Of a DNA stretch of 64,000 bases, positions 35,517 to 48,168 are shown piece after piece (the stretch's first letter is position 1; every line of letters begins with the position of its first letter). Made by a program: the position numbers and the translations under genes. The stretch is taken from NCBI RefSeq assembly GCF_003369915.1, contig NC_046673.1, forward strand, positions 7,734,001 to 7,798,000, in the 5' to 3' direction. The notes beneath the pieces were generated by a model. It did no database searches. It saw only the letters and a program-made list of their open reading frames with translations, and was not told the origin of the DNA. Source of the DNA: Drosophila miranda (lineage: Eukaryota; Arthropoda; Insecta; Diptera; Drosophilidae).

Positions 35517-36700
35517 AGCTACAGTGCAAGTAAATAAGTTTCCATTCCTTTTTTTTTTGCTTAACTTTGCGCTGGTACTGCTTTGCCATCCCAAGCCGGG
35601 ATTACCTTCTCGGGCATATCATTGCCTATGCTTGTATTATGCAGGATCTTTCAGTATAAGATGCCAATGCTTGCTTTTCTTTCAATATTCTGCTATATGG
35701 ATTCTTAAACAAATTTCAAAATTGCAGCCACCACATAAACAGACACTGACAGCCCATTAAATAGAAGACAAGGACGAAGAATGGAACTTAGTTTTCCCTT
35801 TCAAGGCCAAACCCAAGCACGGACTAGAAACAATGTCCAAATTTTAAATGTAATCAAAACACAAAACAAAACAAATCAAGACCAAGAAACCAATGTTGTG
35901 CTACTGTCGGAGTTGTTGTTGCTGGCTGGCGAGAAATATTAACACACTGGAGCACCTAGCATGAAGATTTAATTGCAGAGAGTGGACAAATCGATGCGTT
36001 TAGACATAGTTTTCCAAAACACACGATACACAACTATACTGTCAAAGGGCGATTGGAAAAATATGATCCCACCAAACGCATCGATTTCAGATTGGCATTG
36101 GGCAGGCCGACCTCAACACACTAACTTATCCCTAAGCAACCCTGACCCAATGTGTCAAATTCCACTTTAATACTCAAGTACACCTACAAAAACAACACAC
36201 TCACACAAGCCCTTCTGTAAACACACACGCATACATATACCACCTGTAACATGTCAAAATATCTCAAGGTGTGTTTCATTGTTTGAAAGTTATCCATGAA
36301 TAAACGATTAATTATAAAAAAAATAATTAGATTTATCACGTGCAACGCAATCGATAAGCGATCGACTAATCGATATTATAATTACACCGAGGATTTATTG
36401 TCAAAATCATTGCACAAAGAGTCGGTATGCATAATTACGTATTAAATACACAAACACAAATACATTTAAATGGAGATGATAGTGGTTTCTTGTTCTTTTT
36501 CAAATGCGACCAAAAAAAAAGGAAAACAAACATAATTCTAAACTTTTCCAATAAATCGAGTGTTGAACAAATTTTATTATATAATATTAGTATTATTATT
36601 ACTGTATTAACCGGTGACTATCACTTGGGAAAAATTAGAGATATATGTATGGAAAAGTTGCCCTTTTTTTTGGTTTTTTTGGAAAATTGTTTTGTGCTGC

Positions 36701-37349
36701 TCATCTGGCCTGGAGACGCACACGAAAGCCCTCCTCACGCTTCAGTATGATATCCGCCTGGAGCTTGAAGTCCGACTCACTGAGGTCCGAGTAGACGCGA
36801 TAGTTCCGCAAGATAGTCGAGAGTAGAATTTTGAGCTTTAGCATGGCATACTTGCGCCCTAAGTGGGGAAATCGAAATGAGAGAGAAGATTAGTTCGAGT
36901 TGTGGCAGGAAAGTCCATACAAAGGCTGGGATGTCTATCGATAATTATCGATCATTTTTGAGCAGCGTCCCAGCATATCAGCAGTACTTACCCACACAGC
37001 TGCGTGGTCCCGCGGAGAAGGGGATGAAGGCATAGTAATGTCGGTTGGCCTGGCGCTCGGACAGAAAGTTGTCCGGATCGACGTCATTGGGATTCGTGTA
37101 GACCTTGGGATTGCGATGCAACAGAACAGTGGCCACCGTCACCGTGGCTCCGCGCGGTATAACGTAGTCGCCAGAATTCAACTTAAGATCCTCCTGCAAC
37201 TCGCGGGCGATCAGTGGCACTGGGGGGTACATGCGCAGCGTTTCCATCAGGCAGCGCTCCAGGTATTTCATTTCTAGCGTGTCCTGGAACGTGGCCGGGC
37301 GCTGGGAGTCCCGAAGATGCCGTCCAGCTCGGCAATCACGCGGTCCTGG
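36701..37349 (-). pseudogene. Cyp4g15 3' fragment, unit 2
   Basis: Same extent as in unit 1 (exon 5 at 36701-36858, part of exon 4 from 36992). It has a 1-base deletion in a C-run near 37311 (TCCCGAAG instead of TCCCCGAAG) that shifts the exon 4 frame. There are also changes next to the conserved NPNVFDPDNF segment. These are signs of unconstrained drift. Confidence 0.93.
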
Positions 37350-37568
37350 TTTTCGCCCCATTGTACTTAAGACCAAGAAACTCATAAAGTAGGCCTTGAC
37401 TTCGGTCAAACTCCTGCCGTTTTCGAAGTACCGGAAAAACTTAGACAAAAATTCATTACGTTTTAGTTTGTCGTACGGATTGTTTCTTTTTTGTGAGAGC
37501 TCGTCGGAAAAAAAAGTTTGTGTTTTGCCTCTTGTAAGAAAAGGGAAAAAAGTTCGTAGAACGCGAAA

Positions 37569-39040
37569 ATGGTTGCCATTTCTGAAGATTTTGTTTCCGC
37601 TGCCGCCTCCGGTCAGAGCGTGGTCGTGAAGGAGGAGCTGCCGTCAGGCAACTACATCCTGGTTGCCGTTGAGATAGATACCACTGGACGTCGTCTGGTT
37701 GATGAGGTATTCATTGATTGTTGGTGGTTGCTTCGGACATAACCCCATTTCTCTCCGCGTCTCGTCTCGCCTTTGCCCTTTTTCCAGATTGTCCAGTTGG
37801 CTGCCTACACATCAAAGGGCAGCTTCCAGCAGTACATCATGCCGTATATGAATCTGAATCAAGCCGCTCGTCGGCGTCAACAAATTCGTGTGATTTCGAT
37901 CGGCTTTTATCGCATGCTCAAGTCGATGCAGACCTACGAGGTACATACCCACACTTCCGATATCCGCTAATTCTAACTTATTTTTCGCAGATTATCAAGT
38001 CCAAGTCGGAGGTTGCTGCCCTCATGGACTTTCTCAACTGGCTTGAGACGCTGGTCGCCAAGCAGCCCAACAAAGAAGGCATCGTTATGCTCTACCACGA
38101 TGAGCGCAAATTCATACCCTACATGATTTTGGTGGCGCTCAAGAAGTACTCCCTGATTGATAGATTCAATCGGACGGTGAAGGCTTTTGCCAACACTTGC
38201 CCTATGGCCAAGGCCTTCCTTGGCAAACATGGTATCAAGAACTGTGGTCTACGCAAGCTCTCGAAGCTCTTGGCCAAGTCGAAGGATGGGAATTCCACCA
38301 AGGAGGATGAACACGAGAATGTCGAAGGAAACGCCATCATCAACGATAACAGTGGCCCCAAGAATCAGAAGCAGGGCTCCTTTGAGGGGAGCGCCAATGT
38401 GCGGGCCAAGATGGTCTACGAAATGGCCCTGCAGCTGATTGAATCCGAGTCTTCCGAGTCATCCGAGGAGGCACTCGAGTCCTCGGAGGCAGAGGTTAAG
38501 TTGTTGAATGCCGTGAAACCATTCTCCCATCTTCTCAACTCGACGGTCCTCGAGCTGAAAGACCGGAACGATAGCCTGGGGCGCCAAAACTCATTCCGCC
38601 CGATCTTCTTGAACTATTTCCGCACCACTCTGCACTATCGTGTCCGTGCCGTAAAGTACCGCATTGCGCTGGCCGAACATGGCTTTACCCTGAAGTCTCT
38701 AAGGGCCATTTGGTCTGATAAGCGCAAGGCGGGCTTGGAGCTGGTTTTGACAGCGATTGATTCGCTGAAGACCGAGGAAATGGCCGAGCTGCTGAACCTT
38801 CTGGACAGCTACTACGACCCCAGCAAAGCGACCATCAAGCCGAAATCCAAGCGCTCTGGCAATGGCAATGGCAATGCCACTCGTCGTCGCAATCGGGCCA
38901 AAGGTGCAGCATCGTCGAAAAATGGAGCCATCGGCGCTGGTGGCGACAATTCCGTGCCGGACTCCGCCAACAAGTCGGGCGGACGTCCTCGTCGCAAACG
39001 CAAACATTCAGAACAACATTCTGGGACCCCAGAACACTGA
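37569..39040 (+). CDS. exu2: exuperantia copy 4, C-terminally frameshifted (446 aa)
   Basis: Exons 37569-37706, 37788-37940 and 37991-39040. At about 39002 the sequence reads 'CGCAAACGCAAACATT', where copies 2-3 have 'CGCAATAACATT' and copies 5-6 have 'CGCAACATT'. The frame shifts, replacing the last 38 or so residues with 12 new ones (HSEQHSGTPEH) and a stop at 39038-39040. The original stop would be at 39117-39119. The EXO-like and SAM-like parts are complete, so the product may still function. Other private changes are Ser-to-Phe near residue 8 (EDFVSA) and His-to-Gln in ARRRQQIR. Confidence 0.85.
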
Positions 39041-40305
39041 GAAACGCTCGCCAAATGCGGTAATGGTGACATCGACCCCGAAGCCCATAAAGCCGCCAAA
39101 GACGTTTGCCAGAATCTAAAGCTACAGTGCAAGTAAATAAGTTTCCATTCCTTTTTTTTTTGCTTAACTTTGCGCTGGTACTGCTTTGCCATCCCAAGCC
39201 GGGATTACCTTCTCGGGCATATCATTGCCTATGCTTGTATTATGCAGGATCTTTCAGTATAAGATGCCAATGCTTGCTTTTCTTTCAATATTCTGCTATA
39301 TGGATTCTTAAACAAATTTTAAAATTGCAGCCACCACATAAACAGACACTGACAGCCCATTAAATAGAAGACAAGGACGAAGAATGGAACTTAGTTTTCC
39401 CTTTCAAGGCCAAACCCAAGCACGGACTAGAAACAATGTCCAAATTTTAAATGTAATCAAAACACAAAACACAAAACAAATCAAGACCAAGAAACCAATG
39501 TTGTGCTACTGTCGGAGTTGTTGTTGCTGGCTGGCGAGAAATATTAACACACTGGAGCACCTAGCATGAAGATTTAATTGCAGAGAGTGGACAAATCGAT
39601 GCGTTTAGACATAGTTTTCCAAAACACACGATACACAACTATACTGTCAAAGGGCGATTGGAAAAATATGATCCCACCAAACGCATCGATTTCAGATTGG
39701 CATTGGGCAGGCCGACCTCAACACACTAACTTATCCCTAAGCAACCCTGGCCCAATGTGTCAAATTCCACTTTAATACTCAAGTACACCTACAAAAACAA
39801 CACACTCAAACAAGCCCTTCTGTAAACACACACGCATACATATACCACCTGTAACATGTCAAAATATCTCAAGGTGTGTTTCATTGTTTGAAAGTTATCT
39901 ATGAATAAACGATTAATTATAAAAAAAATAAATAGATTTATCACGTGCAACGCAATCGATAAGCGATCGACTAATCGATATTATAATTACACCGAGGATT
40001 TATTGTCAAAATCATTGCACAAAGAGTCGTTGTGCATAATTACGTATTATATACACAAACACAAATACATTTAAATGGAGATGATAGTGGTTTCTTGTTC
40101 TTTTTCAAATGCGACCAAAAAAAAAGAAAAACAAACATAATTCTAAACTTTTCCAATAAATCGAGTGTTGAACAAATTTTATTATATAATATTAATATTA
40201 TTATTACTGTATTAACCGGTGACTATCACTTGCGAAAAATTAGAGATATATGTATGGAAAAGTTGCCCTTTTTTTTGGTTTTTTTGGAAAATTGTTTTGT
40301 GCTGC

Positions 40306-40955
40306 TCATCTGGCCTGGAGACGCACACGAAAGCCCTCCTCACGCTTCAGTATGATATCCGCCTGGAGCTTGAAGTCCGACTCACTGAGGTCCGAGTAGA
40401 CGCGATAGTTCCGCAAGATAGTCGAGAGTAGAATTTTGAGCTTTAGCATGGCATACTTGCGCCCTAAGTGGAGAAATCGAAATGAGAGAGAAGATTAGTT
40501 CGAGTTGTGGCAGGAAAGTCCATACAAAGGCTGGGATGTCTATCGATAATTATCGATCATTTTTGAGCAGCGTCCCAGCATATCAGCAGTACTTACCCAC
40601 ACAGCTGCGTGGTCCCGCGGAGAAGGGGATGAAGGCATAGTAATGTCGGTTGGCCTGGCGCTCGGACAGAAAGTTGTCCGGATCGAAGACATTGGGATTC
40701 GTGTAGACCTTGGGATTGCGATGCAACAGAACAGTGGCCACCGTCACCGTGGCTCCGCGCGGTATAACGTAGTCGCCAGAATTCAACTTAAGATCCTCCT
40801 GCAACTCGCGGGCGATCAGTGGCACTGGGGGGTACATGCGCAGCGTTTCCATCAGGCAGCGCTCCAGGTATTTCATTTCTAGCGTGTCCTGGAACGTGGC
40901 CGGGCGCTGGGAGTCCCCGAAGATGCCGTCCAGCTCGGCAATCACGCGGTCCTGG
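40306..40955 (-). pseudogene. Cyp4g15 3' fragment, unit 3
   Basis: Exon 5 copy at 40306-40463 and partial exon 4 at 40597-40955, with frames still open. It matches the intact gene closely, including the Val-Phe-Asp segment (NPNVFDP). No start or N-terminal exons are present. Confidence 0.93.
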
Positions 40956-41175
40956 TTTTCGCCCCATTGTACTTAAGACCAAGAAACTCATAAAGTAGGC
41001 CTTGACTTCGGTCAAACTCCTGCCGTTTTCGAAGTACCGGAAAAACTTAGACAAAAATTCATTACGTTTTAGTTTGTCGTACGGATTGTTTCTTTTTTGT
41101 GAGAGCTCGTCGGAAAAAAAAAGTTTGTGTTTTGCCTTTTGTAAGAAAAGGGAAAAAAGTTCGTAGAACGCGAAA

Positions 41176-42725
41176 ATGGTTGCCATTTCTGAAGATTCTG
41201 TTTCCGCTGCCGCCTCCGGTCAGAGCGTGGTCGTGAAGGAGGAGCTGCCGTCAGGCAACTACATCCTGGTTGCCGTTGAGATAGATACCACTGGACGTCG
41301 TCTGGTTGATGAGGTATTCATTGATTGTTGGTGGTTGCTTCGGACATAACCCCATTTCTCTCCGCGTCTCGTCTCGCCTTTGCCCTTTTTCCAGATTGTC
41401 CAGTTGGCTGCCTACACATCAAAGGGCAGCTTCCAGCAGTACATCATGCCGTATATGAATCTGAATCAAGCCGCTCGTCGGCGTCATCAAATTCGTGTGA
41501 TTTCGATCGGCTTTTATCGCATGCTCAAGTCGATGCAGACCTACGAGGTACATATCCACACTTCCGATATCCGCTAATTCTAACTTATTTTTCGCAGATT
41601 ATCAAGTCCAAGTCGGAGGTCGCTGCCCTCATGGACTTTCTCAACTGGCTTGAGACGCTGGTCGCCAAGCAGCCCAACAAAGAAGGCATCGTTATGCTCT
41701 ACCACGATGAGCGCAAATTCATACCCTACATGATTTTGGTGGCGCTCAAGAAGTACTCCCTGATTGATAGATTCAATCGGACGGTGAAGGCTTTTGCCAA
41801 CACTTGCCCTATGGCCAAGGCCTTCCTTGGCAAACATGGTATCAAGAACTGTGGTCTACGCAAGCTCTCGAAGCTCTTGGCCAAGTCGAAGGATGGGAAT
41901 TCCACCAAGGAGGATGAACACGAGAATGTCGAAGGAAACGCCATCATCAACGATAACAGTGGCCCCAAGAATCAGAAGCAGGGCTCCTTTGAGGGGAGCG
42001 CCAATGTGCGGGCCAAGATGGTCTACGAAATGGCCCTGCAGCTGATTGAATCCGAGTCTTCCGAGTCATCCGAGGAGGCACTCGAGTCCTCGGAGGCAGA
42101 GGTTAAGTTGTTGAATGCCGTGAAACCATTCTCCCATCTTCTCAACTCGACGGTCCTCGAGCTGAAAGACCGGAACGATAGCCTGGGGCGCCAAAACTCA
42201 TTCCGCCCGATCTTCTTGAACTATTTCCGCACCACTCTGCACTATCGTGTCCGTGCCGTAAAGTACCGCATTGCGCTGGCCGAACATGGCTTTACCCTGA
42301 AGTCTCTAAGGGCCATTTGGTCTGATAAGCGCAAGGCGGGCTTGGAGCTGGTTTTGACAGCGATTGATTCGCTGAAGACCGAGGAAATGGCCGAGCTGCT
42401 GAACCTTCTGGACAGCTACTACGACCCCAGCAAAGCGACCATCAAGCCGAAATCCAAGCGCTCTGGCAATGGCAATGGCAATGCCACTCGTCGTCGCAAT
42501 CGGGCCAAAGGTGCAGCATCGTCGAAAAATGGAGCCATCGGCGCTGGTGGCGACAATTCCGTGCCGGACTCCGCCAACAAGTCGGGCGGACGTCCTCGTC
42601 GCAAACGCAACATTCAGAACAACATTCTGGGACCCCAGAACACTGAGAAACGCTCGCCAAATGCGGTAATGGTGACATCGACCCCGAAGCCCATAAAGCC
42701 GCCAAAGACGTTTGCCAGAATCTAA
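41176..42725 (+). CDS. exu2: exuperantia copy 5 (full length, 472 aa)
   Basis: Exons 41176-41313, 41395-41547 and 41598-42725. The frame is intact. It has one Asn fewer than copies 2-3 at the microindel site (RRKRNIQNN). Otherwise its protein looks the same as copy 6, which points to very recent duplication or homogenisation of these two. Confidence 0.88.
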
Positions 42726-43911
42726 AGCTACAGTGCAAGTAAATAAGTTTCCATTCCTTTTTTTTTTGCTTAACTTTGCGCTGGTACTGCTTTGCCATCC
42801 CAAGCCGGGATTACCTTCTCGGGCATATCATTGCCTATGCTTGTATTATGCAGGATCTTTCAGTATAAGATGCCAATGCTTGCTTTTCTTTCAATATTCT
42901 GCTATATGGATTCTTAAACAAATTTCAAAATTGCAGCCACCACATAAACAGACACTGACAGCCCATTAAATAGAAGACAAGGACGAAGAATGGAACTTAG
43001 TTTTCCCTTTCAAGGCCAAACCCAAGCACGGACTAGAAACAATGTCCAAATTTTAAATGTAATCAAAACACAAAACACAAAACAAATCAAGACCAAGAAA
43101 CCAATGTTGTGCTACTGTCGGAGTTGTTGTTGCTGGCTGGCGAGAAATATTAACACACTGGAGCACCTAGCATGAAGATTTAATTGCAGAGAGTGGACAA
43201 ATCGATGCGTTTAGACATAGTTTTCCAAAACACACGATACACAACTATACTGTCAAAGGGCGATTGGAAAAATATGATCCCACCAAACGCATCGATTTCA
43301 GATTGGCATTGGGCAGGCCGACCTCAACACACTAACTTATCCCTAAGCAACCCTGGCCCAATGTGTCAAATTCCACTTTAATACTCAAGTACACCTACAA
43401 AAACAACACACTCACACAAGCCCTTCTGTAAACACACACGCATACATATACCACCTGTAACATGTCAAAATATCTCAAGGTGTGTTTCATTGTTTGAAAG
43501 TTATCTATGAATAAACGATTAATTATAAAAAAAATAAATAGATTTATCACGTGCAACGCAATCGATAAGCGATCGACTAATCGATATTATAATTACACCG
43601 AGGATTTATTGTCAAAATCATTGCACAAAGAGTCGTTATGCATAATTACGTATTATATACACAAACACAAATACATTTAAATGGAGATGATAGTGGTTTC
43701 TTGTTCTTTTTCAAATGCGACCAAAAAAAAAGAAAAACAAACATAATTCTAAACTTTTCCAATAAATCGAGTGTTGAACAAATTTTATTATATAATATTA
43801 ATATTATTATTACTGTATTAACCGGTGACTATCACTTGCGAAAAATTAGAGATATATGTATGGAAAAGTTGCCCTTTTTTTTGGTTTTTTTGGAAAATTG
43901 TTTTGTGCTGC

Positions 43912-44561
43912 TCATCTGGCCTGGAGACGCACACGAAAGCCCTCCTCACGCTTCAGTATGATATCCGCCTGGAGCTTGAAGTCCGACTCACTGAGGTCCG
44001 AGTAGACGCGATAGTTCCGCAAGATAGTCGAGAGTAGAATTTTGAGCTTTAGCATGGCATACTTGCGCCCTAAGTGGGGAAATCGAAATGAGAGAGAAGA
44101 TTAGTTCGAGTTGTGGCAGGAAAGTCCATACAAAGGCTGGGATGTCTATCGATAATTATCGATCATTTTTGAGCAGCGTCCCAGCATATCAGCAGTACTT
44201 ACCCACACAGCTGCGTGGTCCCGCGGAGAAGGGGATGAAGGCATAGTAATGTCGGTTGGCCTGGCGCTCGGACAGAAAGTTGTCCGGATCGACGACATTG
44301 GGATTCGTGTAGACCTTGGGATTGCGATGCAACAGAACAGTGGCCACCGTCACCGTGGCTCCGCGCGGTATAACGTAGTCGCCAGAATTCAACTTAAGAT
44401 CCTCCTGCAACTCGCGGGCGATCAGTGGCACTGGGGGGTACATGCGCAGCGTTTCCATCAGGCAGCGCTCCAGGTATTTCATTTCTAGCGTGTCCTGGAA
44501 CGTGGCCGGGCGCTGGGAGTCCCCGAAGATGCCGTCCAGCTCGGCAATCACGCGGTCCTGG
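43912..44561 (-). pseudogene. Cyp4g15 3' fragment, unit 4
   Basis: Exon 5 copy at 43912-44069 and partial exon 4 at 44203-44561. It carries Val for Phe in the NPNVFDP segment (GACGACATT for GAAGACATT). No promoter-proximal sequence is present. Confidence 0.93.
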
Positions 44562-47500
44562 TTTTCGCCCCATTGTACTTAAGACCAAGAAACTCATAAA
44601 GTAGGCCTTGACTTCGGTCAAACTCCTGCCGTTTTCGAAGTACCGGAAAAACTTAGACAAAAATTCATTACGTTTTAGTTTGTCGTACGGATTGTTTCTT
44701 TTTTGTGAGAGCTCGTCGGAAAAAAAAAGTTTGTGTTTTGCCTTTTGTAAGAAAAGGGAAAAAAGTTCGTAGAACGCGAAAATGGTTGCCATTTCTGAAG
44801 ATTCTGTTTCCGCTGCCGCCTCCGGTCAGAGCGTGGTCGTGAAGGAGGAGCTGCCGTCAGGCAACTACATCCTGGTTGCCGTTGAGATAGATACCACTGG
44901 ACGTCGTCTGGTTGATGAGGTATTCATTGATTGTTGGTGGTTGCTTCGGACATAACCCCATTTCTCTCCGCGTCTCGTCTCGCCTTTGCCCTTTTTCCAG
45001 ATTGTCCAGTTGGCTGCCTACACATCAAAGGGCAGCTTCCAGCAGTACATCATGCCGTATATGAATCTGAATCAAGCCGCTCGTCGGCGTCATCAAATTC
45101 GTGTGATTTCGATCGGCTTTTATCGCATGCTCAAGTCGATGCAGACCTACGAGGTACATATCCACACTTCCGATATCCGCTAATTCTAACTTATTTTTCG
45201 CAGATTATCAAGTCCAAGTCGGAGGTCGCTGCCCTCATGGACTTTCTCAACTGGCTTGAGACGCTGGTCGCCAAGCAGCCCAACAAAGAAGGCATCGTTA
45301 TGCTCTACCACGATGAGCGCAAATTCATACCCTACATGATTTTGGTGGCGCTCAAGAAGTACTCCCTGATTGATAGATTCAATCGGACGGTGAAGGCTTT
45401 TGCCAACACTTGCCCTATGGCCAAGGCCTTCCTTGGCAAACATGGTATCAAGAACTGTGGTCTACGCAAGCTCTCGAAGCTCTTGGCCAAGTCGAAGGAT
45501 GGGAATTCCACCAAGGAGGATGAACACGAGAATGTCGAAGGAAACGCCATCATCAACGATAACAGTGGCCCCAAGAATCAGAAGCAGGGCTCCTTTGAGG
45601 GGAGCGCCAATGTGCGGGCCAAGATGGTCTACGAAATGGCCCTGCAGCTGATTGAATCCGAGTCTTCCGAGTCATCCGAGGAGGCACTCGAGTCCTCGGA
45701 GGCAGAGGTTAAGTTGTTGAATGCCGTGAAACCATTCTCCCATCTTCTCAACTCGACGGTCCTCGAGCTGAAAGACCGGAACGATAGCCTGGGGCGCCAA
45801 AACTCATTCCGCCCGATCTTCTTGAACTATTTCCGCACCACTCTGCACTATCGTGTCCGTGCCGTAAAGTACCGCATTGCGCTGGCCGAACATGGCTTTA
45901 CCCTGAAGTCTCTAAGGGCCATTTGGTCTGATAAGCGCAAGGCGGGCTTGGAGCTGGTTTTGACAGCGATTGATTCGCTGAAGACCGAGGAAATGGCCGA
46001 GCTGCTGAACCTTCTGGACAGCTACTACGACCCCAGCAAAGCGACCATCAAGCCGAAATCCAAGCGCTCTGGCAATGGCAATGGCAATGCCACTCGTCGT
46101 CGCAATCGGGCCAAAGGTGCAGCATCGTCGAAAAATGGAGCCATCGGCGCTGGTGGCGACAATTCCGTGCCGGACTCCGCCAACAAGTCGGGCGGACGTC
46201 CTCGTCGCAAACGCAACATTCAGAACAACATTCTGGGACCCCAGAACACTGAGAAACGCTCGCCAAATGCGGTAATGGTGACATCGACCCCGAAGCCCAT
46301 AAAGCCGCCAAAGACGTTTGCCAGAATCTAAAGCTACAGTGCAAGTAAATAAGTTTCCATTCCTTTTTTTTTTGCTTAACTTTGCGCTGGTACTGCTTTG
46401 CCATCCCAAGCCGGGATTACCTTCTCGGGCATATCATTGCCTATGCTTGTATTATGCAGGATCTTTCAGTATAAGATGCCAATGCTTGCTTTTCTTTCAA
46501 TATTCTGCTATATGGATTCTTAAACAAATTTCAAAATTGCAGCCACCACATAAACAGACACTGACAGCCCATTAAATAGAAGACAAGGACGAAGAATGGA
46601 ACTTAGTTTTCCCTTTCAAGGCCAAACCCAAGCACGGACTAGAAACAATGTCCAAATTTTAAATGTAATCAAAACACAAAACACAAAACAAATCAAGACC
46701 AAGAAACCAATGTTGTGCTACTGTCGGAGTTGTTGTTGCTGGCTGGCGAGAAATATTAACACACTGGAGCACCTAGCATGAAGATTTAATTGCAGAGAGT
46801 GGACAAATCGATGCGTTTAGACATAGTTTTCCAAAACACACGATACACAACTATACTGTCAAAGGGCGATTGGAAAAATATGATCCCACCAAACGCATCG
46901 ATTTCAGATTGGCATTGGGCAGGCCGACCTCAACACACTAACTTATCCCTAAGCAACCCTGGCCCAATGTGTCAAATTCCACTTTAATACTCAAGTACAC
47001 CTACAAAAACAACACACTCACACAAGCCCTTCTGTAAACACACACGCATACATATACCACCTGTAACATGTCAAAATATCTCAAGGTGTGTTTCATTGTT
47101 TGAAAGTTATCTATGAATAAACGATTAATTATAAAAAAAATAAATAGATTTATCACGTGCAACGCAATCGATAAGCGATCGACTAATCGATATTATAATT
47201 ACACCGAGGATTTATTGTCAAAATCATTGCACAAAGAGTCGTTATGCATAATTACGTATTATATACACAAACACAAATACATTTAAATGGAGATGATAGT
47301 GGTTTCTTGTTCTTTTTCAAATGCGACCAAAAAAAAAGAAAAACAAACATAATTCTAAACTTTTCCAATAAATCGAGTGTTGAACAAATTTTATTATATA
47401 ATATTAATATTATTATTACTGTATTAACCGGTGACTATCACTTGCGAAAAATTAGAGATATATGTATGGAAAAGTTGCCCTTTTTTTTTGGTTTTTTTGG

Positions 47501-48168
47501 AAAATTGTTTTGTGCTGCTCATCTGGCCTGGAGACGCACACGAAAGCCCTCCTCACGCTTCAGTATGATATCCGCCTGGAGCTTGAAGTCCGACTCACTG
47601 AGGTCCGAGTAGACGCGATAGTTCCGCAAGATAGTCGAGAGTAGAATTTTGAGCTTTAGCATGGCATACTTGCGCCCTAAGTGGGGAAATCGAAATGAGA
47701 GAGAAGATTAGTTCGAGTTGTGGCAGGAAAGTCCATACAAAGGCTGGGATGTCTATCGATAATTATCGATCATTTTTGAGCAGCGTCCCAGCATATCAGC
47801 AGTACTTACCCACACAGCTGCGTGGTCCCGCGGAGAAGGGGATGAAGGCATAGTAATGTCGGTTGGCCTGGCGCTCGGACAGAAAGTTGTCCGGATCGAA
47901 GACATTGGGATTCGTGTAGACCTTGGGATTGCGATGCAACAGAACAGTGGCCACCGTCACCGTGGCTCCGCGCGGTATAACGTAGTCGCCAGAATTCAAC
48001 TTAAGATCCTCCTGCAACTCGCGGGCGATCAGTGGCACTGGGGGGTACATGCGCAGCGTTTCCATCAGGCAGCGCTCCAGGTATTTCATTTCTAGCGTGT
48101 CCTGGAACGTGGCCGGGCGCTGGGAGTCCCCGAAGATGCCATCCAGCTCGGCAATCACGCGGTCCTGG
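44562..48168 (+). repeat. 3.6-kb array unit 5 (merges into intact Cyp4g15)
   Basis: 3607 bases by alignment with the other units. At its right edge, where other units jump to the exu flank, the sequence continues as normal Cyp4g15 exon 4 (CCTGG then ATTTCCTGG). This edge therefore marks the ancestral P450 locus. Confidence 0.95.
44782..46331 (+). CDS. exu2: exuperantia copy 6 (full length, 472 aa)
   Basis: Exons 44782-44919, 45001-45153 and 45204-46331. Intact, with the same microindel allele as copy 5. Its 3' UTR (AATAAA at 47116) faces the complete Cyp4g15 gene tail to tail. The two likely 3' ends are only about 250 bases apart, so transcripts could overlap if either reads through. Confidence 0.88.

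Larger units (their letters stand above)
33744..37349 (+). repeat. 3.6-kb array unit 2
   Basis: 3606 bases. The left junction joins Cyp4g15 exon 4 (CGGTCCTGG) directly to the exu flank (TTTTCGCCCC). Only 220 bases of exu 5' flank are retained before the ATG at 33964. Confidence 0.97.
37350..40955 (+). repeat. 3.6-kb array unit 3
   Basis: 3606 bases with the same junctions as unit 2. It holds the one exu copy in the array whose C-terminus is frameshifted. Confidence 0.97.
40956..44561 (+). repeat. 3.6-kb array unit 4
   Basis: 3606 bases. It is the closest match to unit 5: both carry the 3-base-shorter microindel allele in exu and the same 'ATATTAATATT' variant in the spacer. Confidence 0.97.

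Noticed and set aside
35094-35594. Long - strand ORF (166 codons) antisense to exu exon 3, repeated in most units
   Set aside because: It is the complement of a strongly biased coding exon and is repeated only because exu is repeated. It has no domain, and its length varies with the exu microindel.
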